A stretch of DNA of 64,000 bases, taken from Asaia bogorensis. Lineage in GTDB: Bacteria > Pseudomonadota > Alphaproteobacteria > Acetobacterales > Acetobacteraceae. How positions within the stretch are numbered: the stretch's first letter is position 1; the number at the start of each line of letters is the position of its first letter. This document shows positions 1 to 8,505 of the stretch, piece by piece. Location: the NCBI RefSeq assembly GCF_900465345.1, contig NZ_UEGO01000036.1:25831-89830 (forward strand), read 5' to 3'. The notes under the pieces were generated by a model, which searched no databases, was not told where the DNA came from, and was given only the letters and a program-made list of their open reading frames with translations. The position numbers were made by a program, and so were the translations under genes.

Positions 1-2
1 AG

Positions 3-719
3 AACCGCGCCAATCTCAGCGAGGCCTATCTGGGCCAGCTGGATGCACTGCCCGAACGCGATCGGAGGCGTTTTCTGCTGGGAGAGTATCAGACCGTTAT
101 CGAGGGTGCGCTTTGGCGGGTCGATATGTTTCAGCGCGCTGAACCGGTTTCTGATCAGCATCGCGACATTCTGCTTGGGCAGATGAAGCGTGTCGTCGTG
201 GCGATCGATCCCTCAGGGGCCTCCGGGCCTTCGGATCTGGGTGCAGACGAAATCGGGATTGTCGTGGCCGCCATCGACCACAATGGAATCGGGCATGTGC
301 TGGAAGATTGCTCCACACGTGACACGCCAATGGGGTGGGCCCGTCGGGCCATACAGGCGGCAGCGCTTTGGCAGGCAGACAGGATTGTGGCGGAACGCAA
401 TTTTGGTGGAGCTCTGGTGGAAGCGACGCTCAGAAGCGTCGATCCCAGGGCTGCGCTCAGAATGGTGACGGCGTCGCGTGGCAAGGCGGCGCGCGCCGAG
501 CCTGTTGCGGCGCTCTATGAGCAGGGACGTGTGATCCATCATGGGCGCTTTGCGGCCCTTGAATCGCAGCTTTGTCTCTTCTCGAACCGAGGTTTTGGCG
601 GGGCAGCCTCGCCAGATCGCGCGGATGCGCTGATCTGGGCGCTGAGCGATCTGATGATCGAGCCTCAGGCAGTGCCGGGCCGTTGGCAGGACCGGGGGTG
701 GTTCAGTCTTTCACGATAA
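3..719 (+). CDS. Phage terminase large subunit, C-terminal part (5' end outside window)
   Basis: This is the C-terminal 238 residues of the ATP-driven DNA-packaging motor. The frame is open from the first bases of the window, so the true start lies upstream; the first ATG at 126 is internal. The upstream residues include an arginine-rich LPERDRRRF stretch typical of the segment before the nuclease domain. The nuclease domain has RNase H-like features: an acidic residue in AIDPSG (about residue 69), an acidic residue in AERNFGG, and a late acidic residue in SPDRADALIWAL. The TAA stop is followed ten bases later by the portal start with a strong ribosome binding site, as in a packaging operon. 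The ATPase half cannot be seen. Confidence 0.88.
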   Translation, partial: NRANLSEAYLGQLDALPERDRRRFLLGEYQTVIEGALWRVDMFQRAEPVSDQHRDILLGQMKRVVVAIDPSGASGPSDLGADEIGIVVAAIDHNGIGHVLEDCSTRDTPMGWARRAIQAAALWQADRIVAERNFGGALVEATLRSVDPRAALRMVTASRGKAARAEPVAALYEQGRVIHHGRFAALESQLCLFSNRGFGGAASPDRADALIWALSDLMIEPQAVPGRWQDRGWFSLSR

Positions 720-729
720 GGGAGGTTAC

Positions 730-2172
730 ATGGATTGGGTGGCGCTTCAGGGACGATATGCCTCTCCTCCGGGTTTTTCTCCGAGGACACTGCGGCTTTT
801 GGCCCTGCAAAGGGTTCTGGATGGAACGCAGTATGATGTTCTGCCCTATCCTTTTGCGACAGAGCGTAATGCGGCGGGGGAATATATCCCCCTCTCCCAG
901 CGGAGACCCTCTGTACGGACCAATCTGTGCAGGACTGTTGTCGATGAAGCGGTCTCGCTTTTATTCGGCCATACGCATTGGCCGCTTGTTGTCTCCAGCG
1001 AAAAGGAGACGGCGGATGCCCTGAACCGCTTTGCCTGTGAGACTGGTCTGGCGTCACTCATGACGCAGGCGGCGATACGTGGCTCGGTCGGGTCGGTAGC
1101 GCTCTGGATCGAGCTTGTGGGCTCCAGACCGATGCCTCGCGTGCTTGAAACAGCTTATCTGACGCCTGAATGGGATCGTGTGGGTGCCTTGCTGCGCGTG
1201 ACCGAACGCTATGTCGTGACCGGGCAGGCATTGCGGCTGAGTGGTTATGCCATCGCGCCTGAGCGTGCGGCCATGCGCTTCTGGTGGCACCGATGCTGGG
1301 ATCGTGATTGCGTGCGGGTTTTTGTGCCCCATCCCGTCGATCAGGAGGGGGATGCACTACTTGATGAAGAGCGGTCGCATCATCACGGTTTTGGCGTGGT
1401 GCCGATTGTATGGATCAGGAATTTTGGTGGGAGCGGTGGCGAGGCTGAGGGGGAATGTAGCTTCGAGAAAGCGATCGATACGGTCATCGAAGCTGATTAT
1501 CTGCTTTCACAAGCCGGGCGGGGATTGAAATACGGCTCCGACCCGACGCTCGTGCTCAAGACGCCGGACATACCCGAAGGCATGGCGCGACAGGGAGGGG
1601 CGGCCTCCGCCCTGACCTTGCCGCCTGAAGGCGATGCCAAGCTGCTGGAAATCAATGGCGCTGCGGCCGGGGCGGTTCTGGCGCATTACCGTGAATTGCG
1701 TCAGCTGGTGCTGGAGCAGTTGCACGGTAACCGTATGCACGGCGATCGTCTGGCGGCTCCACAATCGGGCCGCGCCATGGAGCTGATGTGTCAGCCCCTG
1801 ATCTGGATGGCTGATCGTTTGCGTGGCGCTTATGGCGAAGGTGGTGTGCTGCCGCTGTATCGCCTGCTCTGTCATCTCTCGTCGGTTATGCCCGAAGGGA
1901 TACAGATCGGGACGAAAACCTATCGGAATCTCGATGCGGGGGGACTCTCCCTGCATTGGCCAGCCTGGTTCACTGCTGATGAATCGGAACTACTGCCGCT
2001 CGCGCAGGGGCTTTGTGCGGCGCAGTCGGGGGGATTGCTGAGCCGTGAAACAGCGGCCCGGCTCTATGCCAGTGCCGCCGGCATTGCTGACCCGGCTGCC
2101 GAGTGGACGGAAATCAGGGCTGCAGAGACGGCCCGAACAAACCCTGTAGGGGGAAATGGACATGGTGGATGA
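730..2172 (+). CDS. Phage portal protein
   Basis: A 480-residue protein placed immediately after the large terminase, where the portal (the dodecameric channel at the capsid vertex) is encoded in most tailed phages. Its length fits portals (about 400-550 residues). The ATG at 730 sits behind AAGGGAGG with good spacing. The N-terminal part (SVRTNLCRTVVDEAVSLLFG) looks like the portal wing region that precedes the crown, and the middle has a long helical stretch around residues 240-360 suited to the channel-lining helix. The call rests on synteny and length more than on a diagnostic motif. The last 17 bases overlap the next gene, which suggests translational coupling. Confidence 0.75.
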   Translation: MDWVALQGRYASPPGFSPRTLRLLALQRVLDGTQYDVLPYPFATERNAAGEYIPLSQRRPSVRTNLCRTVVDEAVSLLFGHTHWPLVVSSEKETADALNRFACETGLASLMTQAAIRGSVGSVALWIELVGSRPMPRVLETAYLTPEWDRVGALLRVTERYVVTGQALRLSGYAIAPERAAMRFWWHRCWDRDCVRVFVPHPVDQEGDALLDEERSHHHGFGVVPIVWIRNFGGSGGEAEGECSFEKAIDTVIEADYLLSQAGRGLKYGSDPTLVLKTPDIPEGMARQGGAASALTLPPEGDAKLLEINGAAAGAVLAHYRELRQLVLEQLHGNRMHGDRLAAPQSGRAMELMCQPLIWMADRLRGAYGEGGVLPLYRLLCHLSSVMPEGIQIGTKTYRNLDAGGLSLHWPAWFTADESELLPLAQGLCAAQSGGLLSRETAARLYASAAGIADPAAEWTEIRAAETARTNPVGGNGHGG

Positions 2173-2599
2173 TGTCGATGCGCTTCGTCTCTCTCTTGCT
2201 GAACTTGCTGCTGAACGGGATTCCCTTGTTCAGGCGCATCAGGAGGAACTGGCCAGAGTAAAGGCAGCCGCACGCGATACTGTACTTGCCGGGGCGCTGC
2301 GTGCTGAAGCTGCGCGGCTTGGGGCCTATGACCCTGATCTGGTTGCAGCACATGTCGATCGCTCTGCCATAACCTGGTCTGAAGAAGGGGCGCCGCAGGG
2401 CGTTGAAAAGGCGCTGCGCGATGCACGCGAGATGCGCCGCTTTCTTTTTCGGGAAACGCGACAGCGTTTATCGGGCGAAACGCAGGAAAGCGCTGGGATC
2501 GTGCCGAAGCCGGCACCAGCCCAGGGACAGGATGCGCGCCAACTGCCCGCGCATGATTATGCCCTGCGCAAGCGGCAGTTTCTTGCTGGAATTATCTGA
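2156..2599 (+). CDS. Putative capsid scaffold-like coiled-coil protein
   Basis: A 147-residue protein between portal and major capsid genes. It starts at ATG 2156 behind AGGGGGAA, inside the end of the portal gene. Residues 1-50 are acidic with leucines spaced as in a coiled coil, and the rest is helical and charged. Scaffolding proteins or capsid-assembly chaperones with this size and composition commonly sit here. No prohead protease motif is visible in it or between portal and capsid. Scaffold function is an inference from position and composition; no specific family was recognised. It ends 24 bases before the capsid start. Confidence 0.5.
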   Translation: MDMVDDVDALRLSLAELAAERDSLVQAHQEELARVKAAARDTVLAGALRAEAARLGAYDPDLVAAHVDRSAITWSEEGAPQGVEKALRDAREMRRFLFRETRQRLSGETQESAGIVPKPAPAQGQDARQLPAHDYALRKRQFLAGII

Positions 2600-2623
2600 A
2601 ATACGGGTCTGGGGTGAGTAGAG

Positions 2624-3979
2624 ATGGGTATCGAGAATTTTCCCGAGCAGCTTCGTGCTGCCATTCAGCAGGGTTTTCTGGCGCGCGAGTTCGAGACGGG
2701 GCTTCATTCCCGCCCAGGATTTCGAGCGATTGCGGATCGTGAGGTTTTTCCCAACGCAATTGGTGAGACGCTGACGAAAACGCGCAAGAGCCTCAAATCA
2801 CCGGTAACGACGCCGCTTCTGCCGTCGGGTAACACGAATTTCGACAACGGGCTGTCACCGAGCGGCTGGTCGGTCGAGCAATACACTCTCAGTATCAATC
2901 AGTATGGTGATACGATTGATCTGAACATGGTCACGACCGGTGTTGGCATTGCCTCGCAGTTTCTGGCCAATGCGCAGACAAATGGCATGCAGGCCATGCA
3001 GTCGCTGGACCGCCTGGCACGCAATGCACTGTTTGGCGGCGTTTCTGGCGGTGTCGGTGGTTATCTGGGCGGTAATACGCGTGTGGCGGCGACAGCGACA
3101 GCGAAAACCACGACGGTTTCGGTCGATGATATTCGTGGCTTCCAGTTTGTCATCGTGTCCGGTCTTGTGCGGCCTGTCGGAGCAAGTGCAGGCATGACGG
3201 TGACCATTGGCAGCGGGGTCTACACGGTTACCGGCGCCGTTCCGGACGCTGTGAATGTCTCGACGGCGCCCGGTGGTATCTCCGGGCAGTTACAGCTTTC
3301 TGCCTCGGCAACTATGGCAGACGCCACAGCGGGTATGGCGGTTGTTGCATCGACTGCCCCGCTGGTGCTGCGGCCCAACGGCAAGGCGACAACAGCAGAT
3401 CTTAAAAGGGCCGATGGCGATACGCTCGGGATCCAGAACGTGCTGGCTGGTGTGGCTTCGTTACGACGTAACAACGTACCCATGATCGATGGCGCGTATA
3501 ATTGTTATCTTGACGATCTGCAGCTGCTTTCCCTCTTCAGGGATGCCGATTTCAAGTATCTTTATCGCGGGGCCTACGGGTCGGAGGAGTACCGGTCCGG
3601 GCAGGTGATTGAATTGCTGGGTGTGCGTTTTGTGCCGACGACCGAAGCGCCGCAGCAGGCCTCACTGGGTGGTGGGCCAATTCATCGTGCGCTGCTCTTG
3701 GGGCAGGGGGCTCTGGTAGAGGGGGACTGCGCCTGTGTGGGTCATTCGGATATCCCCGATGCCGAGCGGGCGCTTGTCGACATTGTGGACGGTGTGGCGA
3801 TGGTCACCCGTGAGCCGCTGGATCGCCTGAAACAGATTATCGCGCAGTCATGGTACTGGATTGGTGGTTTTGCCCTGCCGACAGATGTGACGGCCGATGC
3901 CTCCATCATCCCGACAGCGACCAATGCCTATCTCAAGCGCGGTGTGGTGATCGAGAGTCTCGGCACGGACGCTCTCTGA
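2624..3979 (+). CDS. Phage major capsid protein
   Basis: A 451-residue protein in the major-capsid position. The segment near residues 84-120 (VEQYTLSINQYGDTIDLNMV, then a helix with SQFLANAQTNG) resembles N4-gp56/P22-type coat proteins, where an extended strand precedes the spine helix. Residues about 150-250 form a Thr/Ser/Ala/Val/Gly-rich block that looks like an inserted beta-sandwich (I-domain or Ig-like) on the coat fold. The C-terminal part (SGQVIELLGVRFVPTTEAPQ, then ALLLGQGAL) is typical of coat proteins of this kind. The ATG at 2624 follows a GGTGAG-like site. It would form the icosahedral shell with the portal at one vertex. Confidence 0.82.
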   Translation: MGIENFPEQLRAAIQQGFLAREFETGLHSRPGFRAIADREVFPNAIGETLTKTRKSLKSPVTTPLLPSGNTNFDNGLSPSGWSVEQYTLSINQYGDTIDLNMVTTGVGIASQFLANAQTNGMQAMQSLDRLARNALFGGVSGGVGGYLGGNTRVAATATAKTTTVSVDDIRGFQFVIVSGLVRPVGASAGMTVTIGSGVYTVTGAVPDAVNVSTAPGGISGQLQLSASATMADATAGMAVVASTAPLVLRPNGKATTADLKRADGDTLGIQNVLAGVASLRRNNVPMIDGAYNCYLDDLQLLSLFRDADFKYLYRGAYGSEEYRSGQVIELLGVRFVPTTEAPQQASLGGGPIHRALLLGQGALVEGDCACVGHSDIPDAERALVDIVDGVAMVTREPLDRLKQIIAQSWYWIGGFALPTDVTADASIIPTATNAYLKRGVVIESLGTDAL

Positions 3980-3999
3980 GGAGCCGGGGAGATCTTGCC

Positions 4000-4464
4000 A
4001 TGTCGATCGGTCAGCCTCCGGCCGGACTTTCAGACGGGAGCGGTGTGATGGGGGATGATATGTCGTGTGGCGACGTACCGCCATCCGGTGAACAACTCAC
4101 TGATGAAGAAAAAACCGAAATCCGGCGCTTCTGCGGGTATGCAGCCCTCGGTGATGTCGGGTCGGGAGAGAGTTCCTGGCGGTTTTTTCAAAGCGCAGGA
4201 ACGCTGGAGTTCCGATTGAACACACTTGCGCCACCCGAGCGCCGGCGCATGCGCTATTTTCTGGCGACACTGCTGCAAATGGAGCGGGCGATTTCTCGTG
4301 CCTCCGACACACTGGATACGCAGGTGGCCTCGGTATGGACGCGTAATACGCGTGAATTATCCGAGCGGGTTCGATTGCTTGACTGGTGGCGGCGCAGGGT
4401 GTGCGGCTTCCTGGGCGTGGCACCGGGCCCCGACATGCAGGACCATGCTCAGATCGCTCTCTGA
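4000..4464 (+). CDS. Phage protein, probable head-tail connector component
   Basis: A 154-residue protein starting at ATG 4000, with GGGGAGA upstream; the open frame extends back into the capsid gene, but that part is not coding. The core (TDEEKTEIRRFCGY, then GTLEFRLNTL and a paired-helix segment ending LLDWWRRRVCGFLG) is a mostly helical small protein of the sort found between capsid and tail genes in prophages of acetic acid bacteria. By position it may be an adaptor (head completion) protein binding the portal. No catalytic motif is seen. The connector role is inferred from its place directly after the capsid. Confidence 0.6.
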   Translation: MSIGQPPAGLSDGSGVMGDDMSCGDVPPSGEQLTDEEKTEIRRFCGYAALGDVGSGESSWRFFQSAGTLEFRLNTLAPPERRRMRYFLATLLQMERAISRASDTLDTQVASVWTRNTRELSERVRLLDWWRRRVCGFLGVAPGPDMQDHAQIAL

Positions 4465-4516
4465 CATGGCGTGCGTCACCGCAGCAGAACACCTCAGAGA
4501 ATTCGGGAGATGAACC

Positions 4517-5107
4517 ATGCAAATGCTTCAGGAGCGTGTGTCGTCCGGGTTTGCGCAGGTTGCACGCCGCATCGGGCGCATGGGACGCCAATATCGGGTT
4601 ACTGACCCGCTTACGCCGTTGGGTCATGCGGTAGGAGCCCCTTATCTGTGCCTCGATGTCGATGCAGGATTTCGTATGCGCAAGCCTAAAGGATGGGGTC
4701 AGGTCATGACTCTCGGGCTGAGCGATGCACGGGATCTGGCTATTGGTGATTATATCGCGCTGGGCGAGCGGTTTTATTTCGTTGCTGAAATGGAACCGTG
4801 CAGGCCAGCACTTTTTGTTGCGTGCAACCGCGAAATATCAGTCATGGGGATGCGTGGAGCAGAGGGTCTGCTGGCCGATCATTGTCCGGCCAGTCTGTGG
4901 ATGACTGGCAAGGGCGAGGATCGGCATAGCGGTATGCCGGGTGCCTTGCGGTCAGGGAGCTATATGCTGCATTTGCCGGTCATGCCGGGTTTCTGTCTGA
5001 AGCCCTATATGCAGGTCATGGACGAGAAGGGCGCGCGTTATCTGGTCGATACTGTCGAGCTGTCGCAGAACGGAACCCGCGCGCTTTTATCCATGCAGCA
5101 GGTCTGA
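4517..5107 (+). CDS. Phage protein of unknown function, head-tail joining region
   Basis: A 196-residue protein with a GGGAG site ahead of ATG 4517. The sequence is beta-rich (GDYIALGERFYFVAEMEP; SGSYMLHLPVMPG) with no signal peptide or membrane segment. It lies between the putative adaptor and the gene upstream of the tail sheath, where head-closure (stopper) or tail-terminator proteins are encoded, and the beta-rich character would suit a stopper. I do not recognise the family. The next gene begins three bases after this stop, so the pair is probably co-translated. Confidence 0.55.
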   Translation: MQMLQERVSSGFAQVARRIGRMGRQYRVTDPLTPLGHAVGAPYLCLDVDAGFRMRKPKGWGQVMTLGLSDARDLAIGDYIALGERFYFVAEMEPCRPALFVACNREISVMGMRGAEGLLADHCPASLWMTGKGEDRHSGMPGALRSGSYMLHLPVMPGFCLKPYMQVMDEKGARYLVDTVELSQNGTRALLSMQQV

Positions 5108-5109
5108 TC

Positions 5110-6096
5110 ATGGCAGGTGCTTTTCTTGTCGCGCGCGGGCTTGCTCTATGCTGCGCCGCGCGTTTCGCGCTGGTGGCAGAGCCTTCGGCCGGCCTGACTC
5201 AGGGACGGGTGATATTCCGGGCCGGGGCTTTGATGCCTTCGGATCTGTTTGCCTCACCTTCACTCAGGGAGGCGGTCAGCTACGTCACGATAACTCTGGT
5301 TCCGGGGCGCTATGAACGCTTGCCTGTCCCTTTGGGTGATGTCTGGGCTGAAAGTTTCTATCTACCGCCTGATGTGACCCTGGATGTGCAGGGGCGTGTT
5401 GCGACGATTACACGTCTTCTGGGGCGTGCCGCACCGGGGGTGGTATCGCTGCGATGGCTCAGGGATGACGGCTCTGATATTTCTGCCCGCTATGTCGTTC
5501 AGGATCGGGATTCGGCGCAAGATATTGTTCAGGCGCTTGCCGCAGAAATGACTGGATGTGACGTCGAGGCAGGCACACTGCGTGTCTCTTCGGGGGCTCT
5601 TGAAGGTGGGGTGAGCGGGTATGCCCGTTCCACGCGTTTGACGCGACGGCAAAGTCAGCTTTTCCGGATGTCGATCTGGACGGATAGCGAGTGCACATGT
5701 GTGGCCTTGGGCAGGATTCTTACAGAACGACTCCTGCCTGATGACTGGTTGGCTTTGCCTGACGGGACGGCTGCTCAGCTCGTTTTCGAGGGTGAAGAAG
5801 ACCGGGATGGAATGCAGACCCAGAACCTGTTCCGTCGGGATGTGCTGCTGAGAGCGATCTGGGATGATCATGCTTCTGTCTGGTCACCCCGGATGCTCGC
5901 GGGCGGGGGATGGATGCAGGCAGGGGGGACGAGATTCCCTTTCGATGTGCCACCCGGTCTTTTGCGCGGTGAAACGCCTGTGGGCAGCCTTGAGGCACTG
6001 GCAGCTCTGGAAGAGATGCCGATTGCCTATCGCGGCTGGCAGTTGAGGCCGGATGGGACAGTGATCGAGACGTCGTCTTTTGATGGATGTGGCTGA
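5110..6096 (+). CDS. Phage protein of unknown function upstream of the tail sheath
   Basis: A 328-residue protein whose ATG follows the previous stop by two bases, with only a weak binding site, so translational coupling is likely. Residues 1-35 are hydrophobic and cysteine-containing, but the position argues against secretion. The middle part (about residues 60-200) is beta-rich, and the C-terminal half has alternating polar segments. It could be a tail terminator or a structural protein of the head-tail interface. No family was recognised. The last bases overlap a good candidate promoter for the tail sheath gene. Confidence 0.55.
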   Translation: MAGAFLVARGLALCCAARFALVAEPSAGLTQGRVIFRAGALMPSDLFASPSLREAVSYVTITLVPGRYERLPVPLGDVWAESFYLPPDVTLDVQGRVATITRLLGRAAPGVVSLRWLRDDGSDISARYVVQDRDSAQDIVQALAAEMTGCDVEAGTLRVSSGALEGGVSGYARSTRLTRRQSQLFRMSIWTDSECTCVALGRILTERLLPDDWLALPDGTAAQLVFEGEEDRDGMQTQNLFRRDVLLRAIWDDHASVWSPRMLAGGGWMQAGGTRFPFDVPPGLLRGETPVGSLEALAALEEMPIAYRGWQLRPDGTVIETSSFDGCG

Positions 6097-6108
6097 CGCG
6101 AGGATAAT
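6080..6108 (+). promoter_or_regulatory. Candidate sigma70-type promoter for the tail module
   Basis: TTGATG at 6080-6085 and GATAAT at 6103-6108 are separated by 17 bases, matching the TTGACA/TATAAT consensus at 4 and 5 of 6 positions. Transcription would start near 6115, about 95 bases before the tail sheath start. The site overlaps the end of the preceding gene. In the leader that follows, CTTGCGG (6141-6147) and CCGCAAG (6174-6180) form an inverted repeat. The promoter would let the tail genes be expressed partly independently of the head genes. Confidence 0.4.
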
Positions 6109-6210
6109 TTTTCTCGGGCTTTCGGCTTTTCAGTGTCTGCCTTGCGGCCAGGCTGTGTCGGATCGTTTAGCTCCCGCAAGACAGTTTTCGAAAAAAACAA
6201 AGGAATGTTC

Positions 6211-7701
6211 ATGCCACAACTCATACAGAGTGGCACGCTCAACACGGCTGCGCTCTCTGTGCCTGATCTCTATATCCAGATCGCGCAGCCTGAGACGCTT
6301 GTTATCTCGGGGGTTTCATCCGGGTTACTTGGCCTCGTGGGGAGCGCGTCATGGGGGCCGAAGGACGTACCGACGATTGTCGGGAGTGTTGCGCAATGTC
6401 GTGAGATCTTCGCTGGTAAACGGGGTTGGGCGTCCAACCTCAATGTTGCAGTGGATATTGCCGTGCATCAGGGGGCGAACCAGTTTTGCCTGGTGCGTGT
6501 AACTGATGGAACAGATACGCCGGCGCGCGGCACCCTTGGCAATGCCAATATCACGGCGTGTTATACGGGGTCGGCTGGCAACGGGATTTCAATTACCCTG
6601 ACAAAACAGAGCTATCGTGAAGGGGTGTTTGTCCTGACGGTGGCTCACGAGGAACTGGGGGTTTCATCCTATACAGGCGGGGACTGGGCAGCCCTGCAGA
6701 CGGCGCTTGCTGCCGACACCCGTGCGCTCGTGCAGATCGATCTGCCAGCTGAGACGGCGATTGGCGATCCGGGCGTTGTGCAGCTTGGTGGTGGCAGTGA
6801 CGGTGCAGAGCCGGGTCCGGGGCGTTTTGTTGGCGCGTCGGATACCCGAACCGGGCTTTATGCCTTGACCAGCCAGGGGTGTTCGGTTGTTACCTGTGCG
6901 GGTGTCGGTGACCCCACGATCATGGTGCCGATGTTGGGCTTTGGTCAGGATCAAGGACTGTACTCGGTTGTATCGGGTCCGAAAAGCGAGACGTTGGCTC
7001 AGGCTGTTCAGACGAGAATGGCATTGGGGCTATCGTCTCACGCTCTGAAATACATGCATGGCGACTGGCTCTGGTGGAATGACGACACGCTTGGGTTACA
7101 GCTTGTCAGCCCTGCGCTCTTCGCAGCGGCCAAGCTGGCTGCGCTTTCGCCGGAGCAGTCGGGACTGAACAAGCCCCTGACAGGGATTGTGGGCAGCCAG
7201 AAAAACGGTCTTGAGGCAACGCGCTTTGGTTATACGCTGGCCGAGCTTGGGCTGCTGATCGAGAACGGGATTGACGTCATCTGCAACCCGTCACCGGGTG
7301 GGCAATACTGGTCGATACGGGCAGGTCATAACACTTCGCAGAATGTGGCGATCCAGAGCGATGCCTATACCCGCCTGACAAACTACCTGGCGCGCGCGCT
7401 TCAGGGGACGATGGGGCAGTATGTTGGCAGTGTGATCAACGATACACTGTTTGGTAATATCCGTGCCTCGCTTCTTGGCTTTCTCTCGGGCCTGCTGTCG
7501 CAGAACATTCTCGGTGTCACAGGGGGCAGATTGCCTTACGCGGTGATCTGCGATGCAACGAATAATCCCACTGAGCGCATTGCGACGGGATATGTGCAGG
7601 CTGATGTGCAGGTACAGTACCAGGGCATCAATGAGAAATTCATCATCAACCTGCAGGGAGGCGCTTCGGTGAGCGTCAGCACTGCCAGCGGGAGTGTGTG
7701 A
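6211..7701 (+). CDS. Contractile tail sheath protein
   Basis: A 496-residue sheath subunit that polymerises around the tail tube and contracts to drive injection. It shows an N-terminal extension leading into VSSGLLGLVGSASWGPKDVP, which resembles the start of many myophage sheath proteins. Its C-terminal domain has the usual helix-rich segment (AYTRLTNYLARALQGTMGQY) and an end rich in beta strands (INEKFIINLQGG). The start is set at ATG 6211 because AAGGA lies seven bases upstream; ATG 6205 would leave almost no spacing. The tail tube gene follows three bases after the stop, the usual sheath-tube order. Confidence 0.88.
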   Translation: MPQLIQSGTLNTAALSVPDLYIQIAQPETLVISGVSSGLLGLVGSASWGPKDVPTIVGSVAQCREIFAGKRGWASNLNVAVDIAVHQGANQFCLVRVTDGTDTPARGTLGNANITACYTGSAGNGISITLTKQSYREGVFVLTVAHEELGVSSYTGGDWAALQTALAADTRALVQIDLPAETAIGDPGVVQLGGGSDGAEPGPGRFVGASDTRTGLYALTSQGCSVVTCAGVGDPTIMVPMLGFGQDQGLYSVVSGPKSETLAQAVQTRMALGLSSHALKYMHGDWLWWNDDTLGLQLVSPALFAAAKLAALSPEQSGLNKPLTGIVGSQKNGLEATRFGYTLAELGLLIENGIDVICNPSPGGQYWSIRAGHNTSQNVAIQSDAYTRLTNYLARALQGTMGQYVGSVINDTLFGNIRASLLGFLSGLLSQNILGVTGGRLPYAVICDATNNPTERIATGYVQADVQVQYQGINEKFIINLQGGASVSVSTASGSV

Positions 7702-7704
7702 TTG

Positions 7705-8130
7705 ATGGCGAACCCCTACAGTATCGGGCGGGATTGCAGGATCACGCTGCTCTGGAACGGGTCACGCATTGATCTGCGTGATGTGACCGGGTTCCAGTCG
7801 GAGCAACATACGATCATTCAGCGGGCCACGCCGCTGAATGGGCTGCCTGTTGAATTCAATACCCCCAGCGGCTGGCGCGGGATTTTCACGATTGCCAGGG
7901 CCAATGCCAATCTCGACAGTCTGGTGGCAGCGATCGAGGCCGCTTTCTGGAATGCTGGCAGTATCGGGAGCGGAACGCTCTATCAGTATATCCGTGAGCC
8001 GGACGGCACGACCAGCACCTGGGAATATAGCGGTGTATCGCTGTCCTTGAAGACAGATCGCTGGCAGGCGGAGGGAATGATTCACCAGCATGTGCAATTC
8101 TATGCCTCGCTGAGGAGCAAGATATCTTGA
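7705..8130 (+). CDS. Tail tube protein
   Basis: A 141-residue protein directly after the sheath, the canonical place of the inner tube subunit (P2 FII-like). It is beta-rich (CRITLLWNGSRIDLRDVTGF; EYSGVSLSLKTDRWQAEGM), as expected for the tube barrel. ATG 7705 is preferred; a TTG at 7702 would add one residue. The 3' end overlaps the start of the chaperone gene by four bases. The assignment rests on synteny, size and beta-strand content. Confidence 0.82.
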   Translation: MANPYSIGRDCRITLLWNGSRIDLRDVTGFQSEQHTIIQRATPLNGLPVEFNTPSGWRGIFTIARANANLDSLVAAIEAAFWNAGSIGSGTLYQYIREPDGTTSTWEYSGVSLSLKTDRWQAEGMIHQHVQFYASLRSKIS

Positions 8131-8450
8131 GTATGTTGCCTGAGACACTGGAATTCGGTTCGGGGCGCAAGCTCAGCCTGTGCGAACTCGATCCGGGCGA
8201 CATGCTTGATCTGATCGAGGCGGCGGGGAGCGCTGTGTCCGGACCTTCGGCATCACCCTGGCTGGCCTATGCACAGATGATCTGCTCGGTTCGCGCCATT
8301 GATGGTGTGCCGGTGCAGATGCCCCAGACCAAGGACGAGATCAAGGATCTGGCGCGCAGGATTGGCAATGACGGGCTTGCAGCATTGCAGTCTGTTTATG
8401 ACGGGGCGGTGCAAGAAAATGACGCCGTTATGGTGCCAGCAAAAAACTGA
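8127..8450 (+). CDS. Tail assembly chaperone, short form (gpG-like)
   Basis: A 107-residue protein between tail tube and the tape-measure position, where long-tailed phages encode the chaperone pair that keeps the tape measure soluble (lambda G/GT, P2 E/E'). TTG at 8127 lies nine bases after GAGGAG and overlaps the tube stop; ATG 8133 is the alternative. The product is helical and acidic. The last three coding codons, GCA AAA AAC, contain the heptamer A_AAA_AAC immediately before the TGA stop, so a fraction of ribosomes should shift to -1 and make the longer product. Confidence 0.8.
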   Translation: MSMLPETLEFGSGRKLSLCELDPGDMLDLIEAAGSAVSGPSASPWLAYAQMICSVRAIDGVPVQMPQTKDEIKDLARRIGNDGLAALQSVYDGAVQENDAVMVPAKN

Positions 8451-8505
8451 CGCGGCACCCTGTTTTTCGTGAGACGCTTTATCTCGTGAAAAACGGGGTG
8501 CCGTG
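8441..8505 (+). promoter_or_regulatory. Programmed -1 ribosomal frameshift signal: slippery heptamer plus long hairpin
   Basis: The heptamer AAAAAAC at 8441-8447 reads A_AAA_AAC in the gpG frame and abuts the TGA stop (8448-8450). Downstream, 8451-8474 pairs with 8482-8505: 24 consecutive base pairs without a mismatch, four of them G-U wobbles, closed by a seven-base loop (8475-8481). The core of the stem, from 8454, starts six bases after the heptamer, the spacing at which a structure pauses a ribosome on the slip site. The layout matches canonical -1 signals, and the pairing is far longer than usual for phage tail chaperone genes. Confidence 0.85.
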
